A stretch of 64,000 nucleotides of DNA from Ophiosphaerella korrae. Taxonomy: Eukaryota > Ascomycota > Dothideomycetes > Pleosporales > Phaeosphaeriaceae. Where the stretch lies: contig JALNQF010000139.1 in NCBI GenBank assembly GCA_028456385.1, positions 1 to 64,000 on the forward strand. Direction: 5' to 3'. Made by a program: the position numbers and the translations under genes. Below the pieces are notes generated by a model. That model was given only the letters and a program-made list of their open reading frames with translations. It was not told the DNA's origin and did not search any database. The first letter of the stretch is position 1. The number at the start of each line of letters is the position of its first letter. Of this stretch, positions 12,567 to 25,500 are shown one piece after another.

Positions 12567-13240
12567 GGATAGCGATAGTGGGGGAGCTAGGTGTGCAAAA
12601 TACTTAATGATAATAATGGGATAGATTGGATAGGCATTGGTGGGCTAGGTCAAGGGCATTTTACATCGCGGGCTATGTAGTGTGAATATATAGCATGGCG
12701 AGATTGGTATGTGTTGAGCGTATATCATTTGTTTCGATCGTGGGGTGGCTTGGTGGTGACGTGCTTGGCGACGAAACGTGAACGCAGCCTATATTGCATG
12801 GAATCCTGTCATGTCGTGTGCGGTAGTGTACAGTTGGTTTGTTGTAAGTGCCAGTTGCACCGGGACGCTTCGCCTGGCATGTCACTACCACTTGGGTTGA
12901 TGATGTGGTTCGGTGGCGGAGGTTAATACAACTACATCTCTGTATCACTTTCGTATAGGTTTGGGTTTGGCATATTGACTTTTTTTTTTTTGCTTTTATG
13001 TTGAGCTTGACGAGGTTTTCGTGCTAGGGGATATTGAAATGTGTAGTGTAGTTTTGTTCCACGGTGAGCAATGTCTCGCACTTAGCACCATTGTCTGCGA
13101 TACTCTATTCCATTCAACTGCTGCAGTGTCCGGCTGAGTGTGTGCGTGTTGGGTGCCAATGAGGAGAGCTAATCCTAACGAACTTACTTCGGAATACTTA
13201 GATTCTCTGGGCAAATTCTCGCACCATTCACTGTCATCAA
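12567..13240. other. Intergenic, no gene seen
   Basis: Contains the 3' flank of the membrane-protein gene and a T homopolymer at about 12980-12990. No protein-like frame. Confidence 0.4.
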
Positions 13241-13459
13241 TTGGTACTACTAGCTCTCAGCCTTACCGTCTGTCCCAGTATGACTACGAGTAATAAACCG
13301 CCTTTGACCGGACAGCCTATCAACACAATTTACGTGACAAAGCCTTTTGAAACGAGCGCGGCCAATATGCTCTCCTTTACTACTATATCCACGCCTCCCG
13401 CTGGGTGCTCTAGTAGATGGATATTGCCATATCCCACATTTCAATTATTCTGTATATAG
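13241..13459 (+). pseudogene. Truncated relative of the upstream Cys-domain membrane protein
   Basis: The frame encodes FTTISTPPAGCSSRW, closely matching TTIFTPPASCSNRW in the gene at 11409. It then ends in a stop with no Cys-rich continuation, membrane segment or tail. This looks like the 5' end of a tandem paralogue that lost the rest. The similarity is short, so common descent is probable rather than proven. Confidence 0.4.
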
Positions 13460-15649
13460 TACTCACCCAGCTTCCCCGGACACCAGAATGGATACGATAT
13501 GGAATTCATGTCATCCATTCGCAATATACGTCACTTTGCTCATCCCAGGTGTCCTTAGGCAGTGGAGGAATGAGGTGGAGGGGGATGTTGGGGCTGGGCC
13601 GGAGCTGGACTCCAGGGTCATAGGCGTGCGATTGAGGCACATCATGAATTTATTTACCTTAGGGCTGTGGGTGTGGAGCATAGAGAACTGATTGAGATGA
13701 ATGCATCGTAATGGTGGATAGTGTGATTTAGATGTGATGGGGAGATGGTCATATGTACTGGGGATTGTGGTAATGGGGAGGGAAGGGGTGCAGTGCATAA
13801 GCGAGGTTGTGTTTCACGTCTTGGCCACAGTGGTTGGGTGGGTATTGGCATAGATAACGACGAATGTATTTGGTGCCTACGTACGACCCCTGGCGATAAC
13901 TGTCACGGTATATATCACAAGGGCAGCATGAGCCTACCCGTACGAAACAAGAAGTATGCGCTTGAAGTCTGTCAGTCTTGTCAGCAGATGCATTATAGGA
14001 ATGAACTGAGCATGCAAGACGGATAGTGTGTGGAAGGGTCAGACATCCAAGGAAGGTATTCGCGCTCATTGTCCATCGGTTGTAGGTTCAATTGATGGCT
14101 AGCGTGGAAACTGCGAATGTGGAAATGTTTCATCATGAAATAAATAGAATAGAGAGAAATCATATTACTAACCTGGTAGTCAATGCACAGAGGGAGTGCC
14201 TGCTGTTAGCAAGTTCAGTGGCGGTTTGCGCCACGCTTACTGTAACCGACAGCTGCACGACGAGCAGACTCGCATCGGGTCTAGGATGCGACAGGTACGC
14301 CATCGGCCTGTGCGACAAGGCTCATCTGACTAGTGCAGCGATCACAAGCCGAGCGGTGATGGAGCCGAGAGGGTGCTCTGGGAAGTTTGGACAAGCCACA
14401 TAGCAAAGGAATCTGTGCGGCTGGAGTCAGCAGGTTGACGCAACCAAATGAAGCAAGCAGAGTGCGCAGAAGGTGAGGTCAGACGAAAGTACTGGCAAGT
14501 ATCAAGCACCCTGCGAAAGGCACCCGGACAGCATAAATTTCTTCAAGGTCGAATCGGTTGGGAAAAGAAGAAAGTAGGTGTATCATCACTCCAGAAAAAG
14601 GAAGTGGGCGGCGAGGAGCGGACTTACCACGATCAAGGGGCCATTGAAGACATGAACCAGCAGTCGTGCGCATGCATGTGCGCGCAGCTGGTGGTCGACT
14701 GACAACAGCAGACTGTGGACTGCGAAGTGGTCAAGAGGTTGAAGTCGAGAAAAGTTCAGGCGCAAGGTTTTGGTGGGCGTTAGCGCGAGGAGCTGCGGCA
14801 CGTGACGGCCAAAAGGGGCCAAGCTCGGAAGGTTTTGTCATGGTAGCATCACGTTTCGGAGCGCGTTGGGCGGGCAGCCACGGATGCGAGGCAACTGATA
14901 TCGCGCGGAATATTGCCTCCAGCCAGAACAGAGCAGAAGCAAGCATCGCGTGCCGCCTGAGTGCGTGCAGTCTTGTTGTTTTTGCTGTTGTGCCGTGCTG
15001 TCCTTGGGTCGTGTCAGGCCAGACTGGAGAGCGGTGCGATAGATTGCGCGGGCGCCCAGCCACTGGAAACAGGCCGCCCCTATGCCGATCCGCGCCCTCA
15101 TCAACCTTCCCAGCACAGCACGTCTGCCCACTACGCCCGCGTTCCTGGCACTTCACCTACGGCCCTGCACCCTCGCCGCGAGCGGATGCACCGTCGCACA
15201 CCTGTTCACCTCGACCCCACAACGCCATCGCCACTGCGCCCAGCCTGCCTGCCTCCACGTCACTGGTGCTCTCTCCACCGCTCCGCCCGCGACAGATGCG
15301 ACACGCACGGTACATAGCATAGCACCACCACCCAGGCGACATCGCGCCATAGACGAAACCGTCCTCTGCGCGGCCTCCATTTGCGTCGTCGACAGCCATT
15401 GCCTCGCGGCCCACCACCGCCGCCGCCGGCACTCCCACTGCCACTGCCACTGCCACCACCAGCCCCATCCTCGTCTCGTCCTTGGCGTGACTACCTCGAC
15501 CGCGGCTGCATGCATCGCGAAGGACAGCACCCATCTGCCATCGCCTCGCCCTTGCCTGCTTCTGGCGCCGCCGCTGCCCTCTACCTGTTCCGCCTTTCCG
15601 ACGCGCATCGCGACTGCCCGCGACGCCCCCCATTGCAGTAGGTATAAGT
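13460..15649. other. Intergenic and long 5' leader of the PtaB-like gene
   Basis: From about 15.05 kb the plus strand is strongly C-rich and pyrimidine-biased up to the ATG at 15650. Overlapping frames there on both strands are rich in Pro, Ser, Ala and Arg and look like composition artefacts. The C-rich part is probably the promoter and leader of the downstream regulator. No gene is claimed. Confidence 0.45.
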
Positions 15650-16502
15650 ATGATGATGACTTCGGCCTATCCACACAGCCAGGGCATGCACCCCCAGGGA
15701 ATTCCAGGGCATGTCCACCCCATGGCAGGTCAAGGCCCCAACCCGGGCCCGCAACTCCCCCCAGGCATGCATCCAGGCGCCTCCGGCCCCAATGGCCCCG
15801 TGAGCCAGCCCGGCCCTATGATGGGCGTGCATCCAGGTATGGGCGGTCCCAACGCGCACGCGATGTCGCATCTGCAGCCTCAGCAGGCCATGTTTGCTGC
15901 GCAGCAGCAGCACAATCCCGGAATGAGTGAGTCCCACACCGCGTCCCCAGCCTGCCATATGCTAACTGCCAACAGTGAACCCTGCACTCATGCAACAGAG
16001 AAACGCGCAACAGCAAGCCATGATGCGCCAGCATCACCAGCATATGCTCCAACATGGCGGCGTAGTACCAGGCGGCATAGTACCGGGCGGCATTGGACAG
16101 GGCGGCATGGGACAGGGCGGCATGGGAATGGGCTTCCAGAACCCTATCTCCGCCATGAGGAATATGGGCGGTGCACCCTTTGCCGGCCTCCCCCACCACC
16201 TCCAGATGCAGCAACAGCAACAGCAACAGCAGCAAATGCAAAACCAGCCGCAAGGCGGTACCCAACAGCAGGCCATGACAGCCGCCCATCTGCAGCAACA
16301 GCATGCTATTTCTATGCAGCATGCACACTCACAGCAGAGCAACCACAGTCAGAATGCAAACCAAGGGCCTCCTACATCGCAATCTCAGCAAGGACCCCTC
16401 CGCCCACCTTCTGCGATGAGCCACCAGGGACATGCATCTCCAGCTCCTCCACCTACACCACAGCAACCTCCGCCTCAACAACAACCTGTGCCCTCACAAC
16501 AA

Positions 16503-16534
<32 letters not shown>

Positions 16535-16544
16535 GCAACAGCAA

Positions 16545-16606
<62 letters not shown>

Positions 16607-16708
16607 ACAACAACAGCAACAACAACAGCAGCAGCTTCAGCAGCAACAGCAGCAACAACAACAACAGCAGCAGCAGCAGCAGCAGCAGCTTCAACAACAA
16701 CAACAGCA

Positions 16709-16780
<72 letters not shown>

Positions 16781-18201
16781 GCAGCAGCAACAGCAACAGC
16801 AACAACAGCAACAGCCGCAGCAGCAACAACCACCGCAGTCTGGCCCGCAACCAGGACAACAAACACCCGCTCCTGCGCAACCTCCAAACTTACCTCAACA
16901 GCTTAACCAGCCGAATCCAGCACAGATCCAACAACGGAACTCCGCCATGGCCCAGAGGACTCCCAACATGGCTCTGATGAAGACCCAAGCTACCCAAAAT
17001 GCAACAGGAGGTACTGGGACTCTTAAGTTGATGAACTTTGTGGATCAAATTGGAAAATATACTTCTGACCCAGAGTCTAACGAAGTGGAACGATGGCAAG
17101 CCTTTGTCGACAAGTTCTTCACTGAAACTGGTTCTTTCATCCATTGCGTCTACCATAATACTAGTGATCGGTCTAAACAATTTGAGATTGTCTATGCTGC
17201 CCTGCCCCGGTACTTCTACACCCTTTTCAACACAGAGGTCGCCAACCTTCAGATCACCTTGGATGGAGCAACGGAAAAGACAGGGCAAGGCGAGCTTAAA
17301 GTAACTTGCGATCGCGCAAAGTTCATTTACACATACAAGAACCAATGTCAAGTCGTATATCGCGGCAAATTGACAGCGTTTTGGTCTGGCTCAGACAAAA
17401 TGGAATGGCTGCAATTTGAGGGACAGGGTCATCAGCAATTCATACCTCGGTCCGCGCTGGAGGTCATGTTCCACCAGCCGTCACCAAATCAAATGAACCC
17501 AAATCAGTCGCCACGCATGAACAAGAACGCAAAGCAAAAACTGCAAAGAGCGCTAGAACCCCCGGAGCCGTACCTACCCATGTCAAAACTACCAACTGCT
17601 GGTATAACAGACTTTGGTCTGCCGCCTGTGTTGCAGAGCTACCTCGAGGTAATCACTAGGAAACGATAAGGTACAGCATAAATGCTGACGAGGGCAGATT
17701 TACGAAACGATGAACAACATGACTAGCCTAATGGCACACTATCTCGAACACGACAACATGATACCAACTGAAGCCCTTGAATCGTGGAACGCAATGATGA
17801 CGGCCAGTAACCCAGGCGCAGCCTTGGGACCCCAGAATCCCAACCAAATGTCAGGTCAACCCAACCAAATGCAACAACCGAACATGCCGTCTGGCGCCCG
17901 CCCGCCCGGTCCTGGTCAGCACATATTCATGTCTCCCGCCATGGCCAACCAACACTTAGTAAACGGCCTGACAGGCTCCCCAGGCATGATGCACACCCCA
18001 CCCCCGCACTCCCAATCCATGGTCAAACAGCAAAGCACAAGCTCGCACACCGCCAGCGTAAACACGTCGCCCAATCTACAAAACAAGCGACGGCGCAGCA
18101 CAGCCAAAATGGACATGGACGACGGCGACGGCATCAACGGCGTCAAAGTTAAGCAGAGTCCCCGCCCCGGCGGCGGAAAGCGAATGAAGGGCGGAAACTA
18201 A
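15650..18201 (+). CDS. ptaB: LIM-domain-binding (Ldb/PtaB-like) transcriptional coregulator
   Basis: Three exons, 15650-15926, 15976-17648 and 17698-18201, with 49-bp GT-AG introns, give 817 residues. The N-terminal half is Met/Pro/Gly/Gln-rich and holds a very long Gln tract. The conserved block begins at GTLKLMNFVDQIGKYTSD and runs through RWQAFVDKFFTETGSF, YAALPRYFYTLFNTE and KMEWLQFEGQGHQQFIPR, the LIM-binding fold shared by Aspergillus PtaB, yeast Mfg1 and plant SEUSS. Such proteins bridge DNA-binding factors (Flo8/SomA partners in ascomycetes) in the nucleus and control development and adhesion. After the second intron YETMNNMTSLMAHY continues the family and the tail ends in a basic nuclear-localisation-like stretch (KRRRST, GGGKRMKGG). 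The start is the first ATG (MMMTSAYP). Family assignment is firm; the symbol is by analogy. Confidence 0.85.
16496..16830 (+). repeat. Imperfect CAG/CAA microsatellite coding for polyglutamine
   Basis: About 335 bp of mixed CAG and CAA codons coding for more than 100 Gln with two Leu interruptions (CTT codons), inside the PtaB-like gene. Antisense frames over this stretch give artificial poly-Leu and poly-Val products. CAA interruptions should lower slippage, but the tract is long enough to be length-variable between strains. Confidence 0.95.
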
Positions 18202-21164
18202 TTTCATGAACCCATCTGCATCTCCCCCTATTCATCATATACCTTATTGTAAGCGCGGCGTTGGATCCATGTCCACTTTATTCCCCGTTTGACTGCTTCT
18301 TTTTGGGCCCTTCGGGGTGTGCACCGGTGGCTGCTTCTGTTGCTTCTTTTGTGTTTGAGGGCGTTTAGGGCATTGTTTTTTGCGCATGCATCCCGGGTGG
18401 GATAGCGATTTAATGCTATGTTTCTGGATGTTTTGTTCGATGTATATTATGTGGCGAAGAGTGGGTAGGATGGAGTGTTGGTTGTATGTAGGTGGAGGGT
18501 GCATTGTATGGGGGAAGGGAGGGGAAAATGTAGGGTGCGGAGCGGAATTAAGATTTATGACTTCTTTTGGTGTGCGTTATCATCTCGTTTGTGGTGTTGT
18601 GCTGTGTGACGTACGCGCTGTCGAGCATTTGTTCTATCTCGTCAACTACACCCTCTCCCTCTGCTACGGAGTGTTCATCGTCGAGCACGAGTATACGGAC
18701 GGAAATGTACTGGCTATCAGAGCGCAGGCGCCGCTGCAGGATGATGCGCTCGAGGACCTTCGTCTAGTTAGCGATGGCCAGGAGTGAAGAAAGCGCCACA
18801 CAATCAATTGCTAAGCGATTAGTCTAGCGGTGTGGTTTGCTTTGGATAAGTCAGTGAAATCCTCCTTTGGTAGTGTAGATCACATCGATTCAAGGCCGTC
18901 TTTATAACTTATCGCATGAACGGCAACCCAATCCAAACCCAGTCAAGCAAAGTTCGTAGAGGCCAAACAATGCAAGATTAAGACCGACATATATATCCAG
19001 CGTCCTACTACATATTGTGGCACATCAAGATGCAGATTGAGTAGGAAACAGCCACTTCTCGTAATCATCTCTGTGGACAGCGGCCATCCTCGGATAGGGG
19101 GACCGAGAGTGATACTTTGAGCGCTCAGCTGCCAAATAAAGTGAGCAAATGCCCGGATGAGCTCGGGGGACATTGGCTGGTTAGCGTGAGCGTTCATGAG
19201 AAAGAATAGTCAGCCACCGAAAGTGATTGGGAATAAAAGGGAGTACGAATCCCATTCGATGATGTACATCTTCGTCGAGCGAATATCGTAGATCAGAGGG
19301 CCGAATCTCTGTCGCCACCGCTGTCGTTACTGCTATCGAGGCCAGCAAAACCCAGGCCGGAACTCATGAAAGTTATCATGGGGTGGACGCAGGAATTTTG
19401 GTTAGAATACTGAAGTAGATGTGCCGAAGGAAAATTAAAAAGTCAAGAAATGTCACCGATAAAGATTGTGAAGATTCGCAAAAGGAGTGCGGCAGGGCAG
19501 GCTGCTTTATGCGTAATGGACAGGCCCCAAGCTTCCTCACGCTTCTAGATGACTTACAGCGGCCGATTACTGGTGTTGGAGTCTCTCTGCTCTATCCGAG
19601 CGAGCTCGGTGCCCCCTTACAGAGCTGCAAGCTAACCCTAACTTATCCCGATCACGTATGTTTTCTACTATACCACAATATGTAAAAAGACACGAAAGCT
19701 TTTTACTGTCAAGGATAGCGTGGTGTTTGTCACGCCACACTCTCAACTTCTTCTCATCTTGAGCGAGCTTCGTTTGTCATCGAAATGTGTAGGCGACTGT
19801 TAGAACACAGCTCTACTCCACTATGGCAAACAATCAAAAAGGTGCGGATAATCAATAACGTTGATTACAGGAGTATAACATTATATATTGTTCAAGGGCC
19901 CTCCGGGCCCTTAGCCTTCGGCTTGCGCGCTCGCGAAGCTCTGGCCTGGCCTGTAGCCTGACAGCGACACTGACTCCCAAGGTTGCATCTACGGCTGTTG
20001 TGATTTCATTACTCACCAATACGGCACCTTTACTTCTACAGTACACTGGTTTCTCATCTCACCCTTGCATCAACACAACTATGGTGTAGTTCCAAATGGC
20101 AGAACAACAATGCGCGTGACAACAGGCTGCTCAGCAGCAACGATTTGCCCAAATTTTCTATTCAACTTCGAGTGGGTGCTCAAACTCGACAACAATGACG
20201 CATTTTGCGCGAGCGACGAGAACAAGCTGCTGAGCAGCATCAACAATCAGCTCGGCTTGCGTGCAGAACCCACCTTACAGAAATACGTCATAGACAAATG
20301 CAGTATCGGAGTTAGCTTTACAATAGAGTATAGGGATATTAGAGCTCCAGTGAGCACTATGTATATTATCAGAAACATTACAGTCAATCAAGGGATAAGG
20401 GGCATACCGTGGAGTGTAGGCGGTTGTACTTCACGCTCTAATAGACGCATATTGCGCTATGCAATTAGATACCAAGACGCCTACATAACCTTATAAAAGC
20501 GTTATTTTGATGTCTATCGTCCTCACTAAACTCCTGCCTATCCCATAGGCCTCATGGCTATGTTCTTGTTCCACACTGACGCCAGGCGTGGCTCAGTGAA
20601 AGATGGCTCATCTCATGCCTGTCAAGTCTGGCAATCTGCCTGTTTCCATCCGCTTCTTCGTTCACTCCTCACTCCTCACCTTCTCGGCCGCTGCTCAGAC
20701 TAGTCAAAGTTCGTTGGCTTTCTCAACAGCAGCAACCACAACCACAACAGCAAAAGCAAAAGCAAAAGCAAAAGCAACGACAACGACAACAATGGATGAG
20801 AGGTACGTCAGATTTCTTTATTTTGGGGTTTCAGATGGCCGCCACCGTCTGTTCCTTTACCGTTTGTTTTGAGTGCGGTGGGAGGATAGCGGTTGGTTTG
20901 GAGGACGTGGGACTGGTAAGAGAGGAGCGCACTGGGTGCGCGGTAAGTATGGAGTAGTGAATTCAAAAGAGGAGCAAGAATCACGTAAGTCCGATTCTGC
21001 TGACAGAAAGGCAAACGCTGACTTGTAGGTGGCTTTTGTTCTCCATGGGCGGCACTTTCCCAGCACAGCTCAGGCTTCACTGGCTACTTTTGACCTCGCT
21101 GGGAGCGCTTCCCGGGCCTTGCGATAACGGTAACGTAAGTGCGAGTGTGTACTGACTAGGCCAG
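18202..21164. other. Intergenic, about 3 kb, no firm gene
   Basis: A 143-codon plus-strand frame at 20065-20496 has no recognisable domain and unremarkable codon use, so it is not called. Around 20737-20790 there are (aaagca)n and (acaacg)n-like simple repeats. Possible splice signals near 20790-21160 (gtaagt, ctgac..ag) may belong to upstream exons of the weak gene that follows, but phases do not close. Confidence 0.4.
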
Positions 21165-21950
21165 GAATGACTGGCACTATCGAGAAGAGAGGGAGAACGG
21201 GGGTGTCTACTTCGCTGCCGACATTCCACTAGCTGAGCGGGCAGAGCTGGATATCACTATCCACAGCGCGGCGGAGTGCTCGGTCGTGCGGCAATGCGCC
21301 CTCGGCGAGTGGAAGGGCAATCTGCCAGACGCCGAAGCGACTGGTTCTCGAGTGAGGGTCACCAAGGGATGGCACCAGGAGCCGGGTAAGACGCACTTCA
21401 CGGTGGATATGATCTTGGTAGCCTTCACTCGGGACCACGAGCGTGAGGTGCTCTTAGGCACGGCACACGTCTATCTTGACGGAACGGAAACACTGGACTA
21501 CGAGGGGCGTTATTGGATCAGGCCAGCCGGTTCGAAGGCGTACCAATTGGCAAACGTAAGTCGGCTTCATCTTCCAGTATCGGCAACTTGGCTAACAAGA
21601 ACAAGTGGGCGGACCGGCTTAAGCTGGTACCGTTTCAGGGCTGGCGGTCCGTTGACGCTTCCTTGGAGACAGTGCCTTCGTTTTGGTCAAGACGTGATAG
21701 AAGTTGGGTGGGCATTCCCTGCAGACGCAAGCTTCCTCTTCATTTTAAAGTGAATGCTAACAATTCTGGCATAGACTCCCCCGCCCTCCCGACTTGTAAC
21801 GCCACCTTCAAACCCAACCCCGGCCATCACTCCCCACCCCCTTCCTCTCGTCCGCCGTCTTGCCTCTCCCGAGCGGGAGGGGCAGCACCTGTCGGTCCCA
21901 GCCTTCGGGAGCCTCGAGCATCCTTCATCGTAGCTTCGGTATGTGTATAG
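21165..21950 (+). CDS. Unrecognised protein, 3' part of a possible spliced gene
   Basis: An open frame from about 21165 reads NDWHYREERENGGVYFAADI and continues through HFTVDMILVAFTRDHEREVLL and RYWIRPAGSKAYQLAN. A GTAAGT donor at 21556 and an AG acceptor near 21605 (after ctaac) then join it in phase to WADRLKLVPFQGWRSV. An intron ending CAG at 21163-21164 would precede it. The amino-acid texture is protein-like but I recognise no family. Upstream exons could not be assembled without stops, and the 3' end overlaps a convergent minus-strand gene. It may be a real gene with a misjudged structure or a remnant. Confidence 0.35.
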
Positions 21951-22300
21951 AACCCCCCGAGCATATTCCACATCTTCGTTCTCAGTCCCACAAAGACTTG
22001 CTCGCCAGGCCGTGGGTTCATGGGGTCCTTGGCAAAGTCGTGGAAGAGGACGCCATAGACGACGGTGAAGCTGATGAGCGACCACATGACGATGCCGACC
22101 CATTTGTTCCATACAGGCCGCAGCGACTTTTCGCGGATGCGCCGCTTGAACTTGCGCTCAAACCGAAATTGCTGTGCCTGCGTCATGTTCCGTAGTGTCG
22201 GTGGCCAGACTTTTTTTGTGCGGAAGCGATTGCGCGAATGGTCAAATGGCGGAAGCATCGTCTTCTGTCGCCCTAAGAGCCGGCGGATGAAGTCCATCAT
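21827..22300 (-). CDS. Small conserved fungal membrane protein, probably mitochondrial
   Basis: A single-exon frame of 157 residues starting MMDFIRRLLGRQKTMLPP. The middle is basic (QAQQFRFERKFKRRIREKSLRP) and is followed by one hydrophobic segment (VGIVMWSLISFTVVYGVLFH). A conserved-looking stretch (QVFVGLRTKMWNMLGGFYT) follows, then a low-complexity tail. The pattern matches short uncharacterised fungal proteins likely anchored in an organelle membrane; mitochondrial location is inferred from the basic N-terminus. Its ATG lies 236 bp from the ATG of leucyl-tRNA synthetase, so the two share a divergent promoter. Function is unknown. Confidence 0.6.
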   Translation of the reverse strand: MMDFIRRLLGRQKTMLPPFDHSRNRFRTKKVWPPTLRNMTQAQQFRFERKFKRRIREKSLRPVWNKWVGIVMWSLISFTVVYGVLFHDFAKDPMNPRPGEQVFVGLRTKMWNMLGGFYTHTEATMKDARGSRRLGPTGAAPPARERQDGGREEGGGE

Positions 22301-22535
22301 GTTCGTGTTTGAGATTCCGATTCAATTGCTGACAAGAATTGATACAGGGACGACATGCAGCACAAGCTCCCCACGTCCAAAAAGTTTCCGCTCGGGCCAC
22401 ATCGAACTCTTGGCGGCAGCCCACCTATGACTCGTCGGGACTATCCTTCACCCCACCAACCGCCATAAACATCTGAACCCCTCCTCTCTTTTTCTCACCC
22501 TCCTTTGTCGATATACACCACCTTATCCCAGCATC

Positions 22536-25500
22536 ATGGCCGCACCGTCTGACTCTCAACATGCGCCCAAAGATGCGGTAACTGCAACACTTGACTTGCT
22601 CAAGCCACAGGAGGCTGAGTCAAAAACACTCAAAATCGAGAACACTGAAAAACGAGATACCCTGATCGAGGCTGAGAAGTGCTACCAGAAATTATGGCAA
22701 GAGCAAGGAGTCTTCAACCCAGATGCGCCCTCCATTGACGAGGAGCCTTTTGATACAACTACACCCGATCAGCTTCACCAAAAGTACCCCAAATGGTTCG
22801 GAAATTTCGCTTACCCTTACATGAACGGAACGCTACACGCTGGTCATGGCTTTACCGCATCCAAAGTTGAGTTCACCGCTGGCTTCCAAAGGATGACTGG
22901 CAAGCGGACCCTCTTTCCTCTTGGCTACCACGTGACAGGCATGCCAATCAAAGCTTGCGCAGATAAACTAGTAAGAGAAGTCGAACAGTTTGGCCAAGAC
23001 TTCGAGCGTTGTCCAGTAGAAGACGCGATCGAAACGAGCGTACCAGAACCCCCAGCGCCCACCCAAGCCGAGACCAAGACCGACATCACGAAGTTCAAGG
23101 CTCAGAAAGGCAAGGCTGCCGCAAAGACGGTCAAGACAAAGTACCAATTTCAGATCATGTTGGCCCAAGGTATCCCGCTTGAAGAAATTCATAAATTCGC
23201 AGACCCATTTCATTGGATTGAATACTTCCCTCCCCTAGCAAAGCGAGATCTGAACAACTTCGGCGCACGCATAGACTGGCGACGGCAGTTTGTTACTACA
23301 GACGCCAACCCTTACTACGATTCGTTTGTCGCCTGGCAGATGCGCAAGCTTCTAGACTTGAAGAAGATCATTTTCGCGAAGCGATATACCGTGTACAGTC
23401 CCAAGGACGGTCAAGCATGCATGGACCATGACAGACAGTCTGGTGAAGGTGTTGCTGTCCAAGAGTACACTGGCTTGAAGATGAAGGTCGTAAAATGGGC
23501 CGAGTCAGCGAAAGAGATTGAGGGCAAGCTCCCACAAGATGCCAGTGCCTACTTTATCCCTGCCACACTCCGACCAGAGACCATGTACGGTCAAACATCG
23601 TGTTTTGTCAGCCCAACGATCGAGTACGGTCTTTTCAAAGTCTCTGACACCGAGTACTTTGTTTGCAGCCAGAGAGCGGCACGCAACATGTCATACCAGC
23701 CCGGCATCTTTCCTGAGTGGGGTCAATTCCCTCAAGTCGCAAGCTTCAATGGCAAGGAAGTCATCGGCACCATTGTCAATGCTCCTCTCTCAGTCCACAA
23801 GGAAGTATACATTCTCCCCATGGAGACGGTCAAAGACACTAAAGGAACTGCTGTCGTTACCTGCGTTCCCTCCGACTCTCCTGACGATTACATCACCTCG
23901 TTTGACCTCGCGAAGAAGGCAGAGTACTATGGCATCCAGAAGGAATGGGTCAAATTCGACGACATTCTCCCTATTATCGAAACTCCTACCTACGGAAACC
24001 TCACTGCCAAGAAGCTTGTTGAAGACCTGAAGATCCAATCACCGAAAGACGCAGCCAAACTTGCAGATGCAAAAGAGAAGGCTTACAAGGAAGGCTTTTA
24101 CAAGGGGAAGATGCTTTATGGCGACTATACCGGCAAACCTGTTGAAGAAGCTAAGAGTCTCGTTCGAAAACAGCTCATCGATGCTGGGGACGCCTTTGCG
24201 TACGCAGAACCGGATGGCAAGGTCATCAGCCGAAGTGGTGATGACTGTGTTGCTGCCCTGCTTGACCAGTGGTACATGAACTACGGTACCGCAGCCAATG
24301 GCGGAGACGGCGAGTGGGCTGAGCAGGTCCGATCACACATCGAGGGTGACCTGAATCTCTACTATTCTGAAGCCAAGAACCAGTTCCTACGAGTTGTTGA
24401 CTGGCTGAGCATATGGGCATGCGCTCGTTCGTACGGCCTGGGAACAAAAGTACCTTGGGATCCATCAGTCATGGTCGAGAGTCTGTCGGATTCCACTATT
24501 TACCAAGCTTACTACGCATTCGCTCATTTGCTACACAAGGATATGTTCGGTAAGGAGGTTGGCCCTCTTGGGATCAAGCCCGAGCAATTTACAGACGATG
24601 CATGGGACTACGTCTTCGGTCGGCGAGAACGCTCCAACCTGCCACAGTCAGATATTCCCCAGAAGGCGCTCGAGACCCTAAGACGACACTTCGATTACTG
24701 GTATCCGCTCGACATGCGCACTAGCGGCAAGGATCTTATCCAGAACCATTTGACCTTTAACCTCTACGTACATGCCGCCATCTTCCCTAAAGAAAACTGG
24801 CCGCGCAGCTTCCGTGTCAACGGGCATCTCATGCTCAATGGCGAAAAGATGAGCAAATCTACTGGAAATTTCCTTACCATTGCTGGTGCTGTTGAGAAAT
24901 TCGGTGCTGATGCCACTCGCATTGCGCTTGCCGATGCTGGAGACGACATTGGTGACGCTAACTTTGAAGAGACAGTCGCCAACAGCAACATCCTCAAGCT
25001 ATTCGAGTTGCGAAAGTGGTGTGAAGAGCTGATCCGAGAAGCCATCTACGTCCCTGATGCCGCAAAGTACCTTGAGTCAAGGTCCACTGAACGTGTCAGG
25101 AACTCGGATGTCATCCAGCGACAAAGTGGAAGTGAGCAGTTCCTTTTCGACCACATGTTTGACAATGAGATGAACCTCCTCGTCCATGAAACCTTCCAGC
25201 ACTATTCCTCTACATCATACAAGCTCGCCCTCAAATCTGGCTTCTACGACTTCACATTGGCACGAGATTTCTATCGTGAGGCAACGCGTGCTGCGGGTCT
25301 TGGAATGCATGAGGATCTGGTCAAGAAGTTCATCAAGCTGCAAGCGCTTCTACTCACTCCCATCGCCCCGCATTGGGCAGAGTACATCTGGCTTGAGTTG
25401 CTCAAAGAACCTGAAACTATTCAAAATGCCCTATGGCCCGAGGTTCCGAAAGCGAATGCATCCCTCACAGCAGCCCGCGAGTTCGTCCGTCAAACACAGT

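Noticed and set aside
15082..15958. Several overlapping long frames on both strands upstream of the PtaB-like gene
   Set aside because: They are Pro/Ser/Ala/Arg-rich, exist in several frames at once and follow the C-rich composition of a leader region; no domain or splice logic supports them.
16453..16906. Poly-Leu, poly-Val, poly-Asn and poly-Ala/Thr frames
   Set aside because: They are other-frame readings of the CAG/CAA tract.
20065..20496. 143-codon plus frame
   Set aside because: No domain, no homologous pattern and no splice context; length alone is not convincing in this composition.
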